From Siphonodentalium dalli (taxonomy: Eukaryota; Mollusca; Scaphopoda; Gadilida; Siphonodentaliidae): a stretch of DNA of 64,000 nucleotides. The notes below the pieces were generated by a model. It had not been told where the DNA came from, did not search any database, and was given only the letters and a program-made list of their open reading frames with translations. The stretch covers positions 67,461,127 through 67,525,126 of the forward strand of contig CP136061.1 of assembly GCA_032622095.1 (NCBI GenBank), written 5' to 3'. Numbering within the stretch: the first letter of the stretch is position 1; every line of letters starts with the position of its first letter. The translations under genes and the position numbers were made by a program. Positions 58,560-64,000 of the stretch are shown here, one piece after another.

Positions 58560-60205
58560 GTATACTTCCTACACCTGACCCATGACCATATCGTCAGTCT
58601 ATGTATACATATTCATCACATTCATGATCATACAGTCAATCAGTGTATACATAATGACCTCACCATTGGCCATGCAGTCACTCCATGTTGATATATTTCC
58701 CACACATGGCCAAATGGCCACTCAAGATATACATATACACCCCATTCATGACCATAGTCGCCCCATGTAAACATCTCACCAATGGTAATTAGTCACTCTT
58801 TATACACATATCCTCACCCATGGCCATACAGCCACACTTGTGTATACCCATAGTCACTACTTGTATACCTATTCACCTCATCATTAGCCATACTGTCACT
58901 CCATGTATATATATTCGTCACTCATCGCGAAATAGCCACTCAAGATATACATACACATCACACCCATGGCCATATAGTCGCTTCAAGTACACATATGCAC
59001 CTCACAAATGGTCATAGCGCCACACGTTTTTATACACATACCCCTCAACCATGACCATACAGCCACACTTGTGTATACCCGTACACATCGCACATGACCA
59101 TACAGCCATGAGTCCCAATACATGCACACATGAATACTCCTACACCTGACCCGTGACCATATAGTCACTCCCTGTATACCGTATAGTCACTCCCTGTATA
59201 CCTATTCACCTCACCATTGGCCACAGTCTTTCCATGTATACCTATTCGCCAAACCCATGACCATGTAGACACTGGATATATACACGGTCATGACCATATA
59301 ATCACCCATGGTGTACATATACACATCACAAATGACCACACAGCCCTTCCAGATATACCAATATCACGCACACACGGACACTTCCAGTCTTGCATATACA
59401 CCCTACATGGCAATTCAGCCACTCGCTGTATACTCATACACGCCATCCGTGATCATGCAACTGCTCCCTGTATACATGTACATCCACCAATGGCAATATA
59501 TATCTACAGCACGTATAAATATACATAGCACCTATTACCGCAAGGGCACTCCCTATATATATTATATATACCCACAAGCTCGCCAACGAACACAGCTATA
59601 TTCCCCAGGCATGCATATAAACTTAATCATGATTATACAATCATGGCCGTACTGTCATTCCATGTAAATCTATACACGTTACACTTTCAACAACCCCTAT
59701 GTATCCATATAGCCCACCCCGTGATCTTACAGACAACACATCTATACAGGTACACCCAGCTCTGGCAATACAGCCGCCCAAGGTACACCAGTGCATCCCA
59801 CTCATGACAATACGATCACTCCATTTATACACAAACAGAGATGACCATGTAGCTAGCTACTCTCGTTATATCCATACACCACATCATGTCCATTCAGCCA
59901 CACTGTGTATACATGTACATCCTCTCGTATAGAGGCTACTGCCCACATAAATAATAAGGATAATATCACTCTATATCTATATATAAACAGATAACTATAC
60001 AACCATAGTCAATCCGTGCATACATATTCACCTCACACATGACCATACAGCCATACTAGTATAGATATACATTTTACATTGGACAACCCACGTACATGTA
60101 TGGCCATAGTCACTCCTTGTATACCTATTCACATCATTCGTGACCATAAAATAACATGCATAGCTATTCACCTCGCCTATGAACATACAGTAACTCGATG
60201 GCTGC
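58560..60205 (+). repeat. diverged ~42-bp minisatellite, long array
   Basis: It has the same two-part unit as 18,690-19,410: 'ccatgaccatacagccac' alternating with 'tgtatacatatacacctc'. It spans about 1.6 kb, or roughly 38 units, with many substitutions and some irregular stretches (near 59,500-59,700 and 59,940-60,000). Long frames on both strands are by-products of the repeat. Confidence 0.8.
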
Positions 60206-60296
60206 CATCTTGGCCACCCTCTTGTATACAGTTGATCAATTTTGATCCAACTGGGCCAGAATAGCCACAGATTATGATTCGTCTCAGTTCGTTTTA

Positions 60297-60967
60297 GTGC
60301 CACCGCATACGCTGCGATTAAAATCGTAAGTAGGGGAAAATCGCAGGAGGAAGCATCCAATGCGCATGCCCCACGACAATATCGTAGCCAAATAGTAGCA
60401 ATCAAGCACTGTTTGATTTTACCAGGAAAATCGTGGCGTGACCTTGGCAACGCGCGCGATCGTAGCTGTCACATGACCACCGTCGCACTGGTCATGTTGT
60501 AAATACCATGCAAGAAAAGAAAACATTCAAAAATGGCGCAAAGTTTACAAACTTCTCGCACTTACAAAAACGAGGCCACATTGGTGGAGATGTGGCGCGA
60601 CAGGGAGTGCAGGCCTATACCACATATCAGGCAAGGGGTAGAGGGCTGCCGCAATTGTTGAAATTCAATTGGGGCAGCTGAGCCTGTTGAGTTGACAGGT
60701 ACAAAAATGTAAAAATAAAAATAATATTCAATTTCACTTGAACTTTCAACATCAACTTGTTAGTTTAGAACATTGAGATACATGCCATATGTATTTAGTT
60801 GCATACTGCGGATAATGTGGGATAACATTTTGCTATCATGTGATCGATCACGTTGATAAAATCGTAGCTGCGAACATCGTAGCACCGTAGCGTCTGCGGG
60901 CAAGCCAAGATTCTTTCACCTACGATTTCCCCACTTACGATTTTAATCGTAGCGTCTGCGGTGGCAC
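60297..60967 (+). mobile_element. Harbinger-like non-autonomous DNA transposon
   Basis: GTGCCACCGCATACGCTGCG at 60,297 is mirrored by CGTCTGCGGTGGCAC ending 60,967. The terminal repeats extend about 48 bp with the shared 'attaaaatcgtaagt' core. Flanking TTA and TCA may be an aged 3-bp target duplication. Subterminal 'atcgtagc' words recur inside. It encodes a truncated SANT/MADF-like exon (60,533-60,661) but no DDE nuclease. Confidence 0.7.
60533..60661 (+). pseudogene. SANT/MADF-like N-terminal exon of a transposon protein (truncated)
   Basis: It reads MAQSLQTSRTYKNEATLVEM then WRDRECRP before drifting off and stopping after 42 codons. An opening of the type 'R.Y...E...L..MW.DREC' is typical of the Myb/SANT or MADF DNA-binding protein that PIF/Harbinger elements encode beside their transposase. 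The domain would normally run about 40 residues further, so the copy is truncated or the rest lies in an absent exon. Confidence 0.5.
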
Positions 60968-61539
60968 TCAGTCAGGAGGCAAGCACCCTAATTTTTTTTC
61001 TCTAAACAATTTTAGTACCATATGCCAACATATCCTTGGTGGTAGAGTTTGGTCCGCTGATTAAAAAAAAACATTGTTGGCAATTTTCTATTCCCATATT
61101 AGAGGTCAAAGTCAATTGTGTAAGCGCCTTTCTGTCCTAGCGTGAATTTTTCCACATATAGAATATATTTTTTAGTAAGATCTATTGATGAATGATGTAT
61201 TGTACCAAGGACCAGTGAGGCATGGTAATCTGATTGCTGATGTGTCTGCATTCTTGTGTGGTTTCCTTAGCAACCGTTGCTATGAAATTGTTTTTCCATA
61301 GCAACCAGCCTCAAACGATCGTTTTTTATCCATGCTATGGCATCTAATACTGAAAATATGCGAATAATTATAATTTGTGGTGATCTCGAGTGTGCTTGCA
61401 TGAAAATACATACATTTAAAGCAAAATACAGCGAATAATGTGGATGTACGGTATGGCCCAACATAGTAGGTCTATACTGTTACAATATCCAATTAGCTGC
61501 AATTTGGCACTACCTGTCAATAGTGGAGTCCCTCAGGGG
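60968..61539. other. no recognisable gene
   Basis: 61,266-61,305 contains AGCAACCGTTGCTATGAAAT and TTTTTCCATAGCAACC, loosely X-box-like half-sites. Otherwise nothing. Confidence 0.35.
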
Positions 61540-61661
61540 TTGAATCGTGACTTAGTAACTAAACCATGAAACTGTAAAGATATGTTGCTTATTCATAAGA
61601 AACACTTTTAGGAGGGGAGTGCCCGGATGGGGGGGGGGGTCCTTTGTCGGTATAAAATAGG

Positions 61662-61675
61662 GTTTCCATGGCAAC
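61662..61675 (+). promoter_or_regulatory. perfect X-box (RFX-type) motif, unit 1
   Basis: GTTTCCATGGCAAC fits the X-box consensus GTHNYYATRRNAAC at every position. X-boxes are bound by RFX factors, which control ciliary genes in animals. It lies 4.8 kb inside intron 2 of the right tubulin gene. Function is unproven; it may only be a conserved part of the repeat. Confidence 0.4.
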
Positions 61676-62237
61676 GGCATAAAATATTTGGAAAAAAATT
61701 GAAAAAGGCCAATCTTGAGAACCAACAAATCATGTGTTTGAAGAAATGATATTAACTTATAGTGCCATTAATGGTCCATCAAACCGACTGAGTCACTTTG
61801 ACATATATGGTCAAGGTCAATTGTTAAGGTCAAGGTCATATGTGATATTTTGGTCTATTTTTTTATAATTGTCTCATATTTCGCTACCCCTAGTGTGTTG
61901 GTCATAAAAGCAATCCCCACCATAATGCACAAAAAGTAGGCTAGAATCACAATGTTCTATTTGTTATATGATGCATTTGGTATAATATGGTCACTGTCAA
62001 CATGTGACAGAATTTAGTCGACACATAATAAAATTTTAAGTAATAATTTGTATAATATTTGGGGCAGTACATAAGTCACGATGCATTACACTTAAGAGGC
62101 CATCTGACCAAAACAAATATGATTTTGTGACTTGTGTAACTAAAACATGACACTGAATCATATGTGTTGCTTAGTTATAGTGGAAACTTTTTGGAGGAGG
62201 TGCCCAGGTGAGGGGTCATGTGTCGGTAAAAAATGTG

Positions 62238-62251
62238 GTTTCCATGGCAAC
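62238..62251 (+). promoter_or_regulatory. perfect X-box (RFX-type) motif, unit 2
   Basis: The same 14-mer is preserved in unit 2 although the flanks have diverged. Confidence 0.4.
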
Positions 62252-62640
62252 GGCATCGACTATTTGGAGAAAAGTTGAAAAAGTCCACTGTTGGCAATCC
62301 GATTAGCCTCATATTTGAAAAAAATTATGTGAACTCATAGTTCCATTAATTGTCAATCAAACGCACTAGGCCATAGGACATATAGGGTCAATTGCTAAGG
62401 TCAAGGTCATTGAAATAGGTAATATGATATATAGTTTTTATAAATTGTCTCATATTTCACTACCCCTAGCGCATGCGTTAGTCTTAAACTCAATCCCTTC
62501 ATAATACACAAAAAATGAGACACCATCACCACGTTCAATTTGATATGATACACTTGAAACAAGACGATCACTGTCAACATGTGATAACATTTATAGTTTA
62601 TATATAATCATCTTTTAAGTGCTACTTTTTGTAGTATTTG

Positions 62641-63534
62641 ATACTATATGCCCCGCAATACCATTCAACCATCGAAAATCTTAATATTAGTGCCCTAATG
62701 TTTTCCGTTAATCAGGATATTCCACATATGTCAAGGTTACTAACCGGGGAGGTTGTTTTGTGGCCAAATTAGGATATATTTTGAAACCCGACCATACAGA
62801 GTCAATATTACAGAAAGGAATTATCATGCCACTTTTACTCTATTCTCACATCCAACTTGTTCAAAGCACATTCCTATTCCTTGCATATAGCGGGCCCCTT
62901 AATGAATGTATTTCCTAACAGATAGCGGGGCCCTTTAAGCATCACATGAATCGGGACAGTTTCTAAAGCATGAAACTTGGCATATTAGTCGAGTGACCCC
63001 AAACATTGTTGGAGGTGATTACCTGGATGGTATGGGATTGATTAAGGTCAGGTCGACATAATCTGTCAACATTTCACTCTTATACTTTATCATTTGTAGG
63101 CATTTAATTGAGATATGGGATATATTGAACGTTCTCCGACATCATTGACCATTTACAAAACCCAGCTGGCAAAAAACTTGAACCACAATTTGTGCATGTT
63201 TTTGAAGATTCCTTGTCCCAGTCAAATACCAAAGCAAGCAATGGAATGATAGGATATGCCACTAAAAGACAATGGGGTATGGCAAAACAGCTGTGACATC
63301 AGGCAGTGTGCAATATTGTGAATATAGAGTGTCCCATGGCACCATTGATTGAGGGAATACGATGCTTTGAGACTTTTAGGATTTGGTGAAAAGGCTGCTT
63401 GCGTAATGTCAGGCAGCTGTGGACTATTTATACAAGATAGTCAATTAATGATTGTTGAGTCGCTCACATGAAATTCAATGTAAAGACTGAGAAGACTCGG
63501 GACATCAAAATAAAAAAAATTGACTTTTCAGTTT
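62641..63534. other. no recognisable gene
   Basis: 'atagcgggcccctt' and 'atagcggggccctt' are a short direct repeat near 62,888 and 62,922. Nothing else supported. Confidence 0.35.
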
Positions 63535-63900
63535 GGATAATTTTTTTCAAGTAAAATGGAACTATCTTTGGTAGCAAAGATATTTTTGTTTGATCTGTCT
63601 TAAATGTGTCACACTGATGTGTTTTGGACTAAATTACTTAAGATGGCTTGCAAAATGGCAACCAAATTTGGTAAAAGGTTTAGTTTTCACATATACCCCG
63701 AACATTATTCTCTGCTTTTCCGAAAAGGTAGCAAATTGTGACTCACTTAGTTATGAAACATGTTAATTAATCAATTGGCAACTAAATGTCTATGATGCAG
63801 TATGGAATTTTGCCGAAAACCTCTTTTGGGATTCTGGCCTTGTTTTTGAAAGAAAACTAGGAGAACTTTCAAATGGAACCGAGAGAGACATTAATATTTG
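63535..63900 (+). repeat. dispersed repeat A, copy 3
   Basis: It matches 57,330-57,620 ('aatggaactatctttgg', 'aaatgtgtcaca', 'acttaagatggcttgc') and continues like 18,480-18,560 ('aattttgccgaaaac'). No minisatellite follows within the window. Confidence 0.65.
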
Positions 63901-64000
63901 GCTAGTCTGGCCCTTTAGCATACACATTGATGAACTTAATATAATACAGGATATATGTCTAGATGGCAGCCAGAGAGTAATTGTACACTCAATAGGTATA

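Larger units (their letters stand above)
61540..62640 (+). repeat. tandem duplication of a ~580-bp unit
   Basis: Unit 1 (about 61,540-62,030) and unit 2 (about 62,125-62,640) share in order 'gtaactaaa.catga', 'tatgttgctta', 'gtttccatggcaacggcat', 'ccattaat', 'ggtcaaggtca', 'attgtctcatattt', 'ctacccctag', 'cacaaaaa' and 'gtcaacatgtga'. The copies are well diverged, so the duplication is old. Non-coding. Confidence 0.85.

Overview
This is AT-rich eukaryotic nuclear DNA, most likely from a marine invertebrate. The evidence is two spliced alpha-tubulin exons, long introns, a CR1/L2-type LINE, and many hAT, Harbinger-like and foldback elements. A mollusc or related lophotrochozoan is my best guess, because several short dispersed repeats resemble ones I associate with bivalve and gastropod genomes (remembered, not checked). 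There are no operons, rRNA genes, convincing tRNAs or CRISPR arrays. Host coding sequence is very sparse and almost everything readable is repeat-derived.

The gene-level story is a pair of divergent alpha-tubulin paralogues. Exon 2 of one lies on the minus strand (8,783-9,005) and exon 2 of the other on the plus strand (56,633-56,855). Both encode residues 2-75 with intact splice sites and are about 95% identical. Each starts at codon 2, so each needs an upstream exon ending in ATG. Three related sequences provide a TATA box, about 200 nt of leader and ATG followed by a GT donor: 24,205-24,412 (minus), 31,608-31,815 (plus) and 44,944-45,159 (plus). I read them as duplicated promoter/first exons. 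The third exon of neither gene is in the window, so intron 2 exceeds about 8.7 kb on the left and 7.1 kb on the right.

Region by region: 1.8-8.7 kb is a large decayed inverted repeat with private insertions and nested foldbacks. 8.8-9.0 kb is left exon 2. 10.0-10.5 kb holds three tandem hairpin MITEs. 14-16.4 kb holds hAT elements. 18-19.4 kb is a dispersed repeat plus a minisatellite. 20.1-23.6 kb is copy 1 of a direct duplication whose copy 2 is 46.9-52.5 kb. 24.0-32.0 kb is an inverted duplication carrying two tubulin first exons and nested transposons. 32.0-46 kb is a LINE remnant, MITEs, palindromes and more hAT copies. 47.6-50.7 kb is a nearly complete LINE with an open 997-codon frame. 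54-56 kb holds MITEs and an unusual ACCATGGT-rich tract. 56.6-57.2 kb is right exon 2 and its conserved intron start. 57.3-60.2 kb is a second copy of the repeat-plus-minisatellite pair. 60.3-61.0 kb is a Harbinger-like remnant with a SANT/MADF-like exon. 61.5-62.6 kb is a tandem duplication carrying perfect X-box motifs.

The repeats allow relative dating. A hAT element received element X, X received another hAT, the whole block with the tubulin first exon was duplicated in inverted orientation, and then one arm alone gained a 1,090-bp hAT with a perfect 8-bp target duplication. All family assignments were made by eye, and many repeat boundaries are good only to about 10-20 bp.
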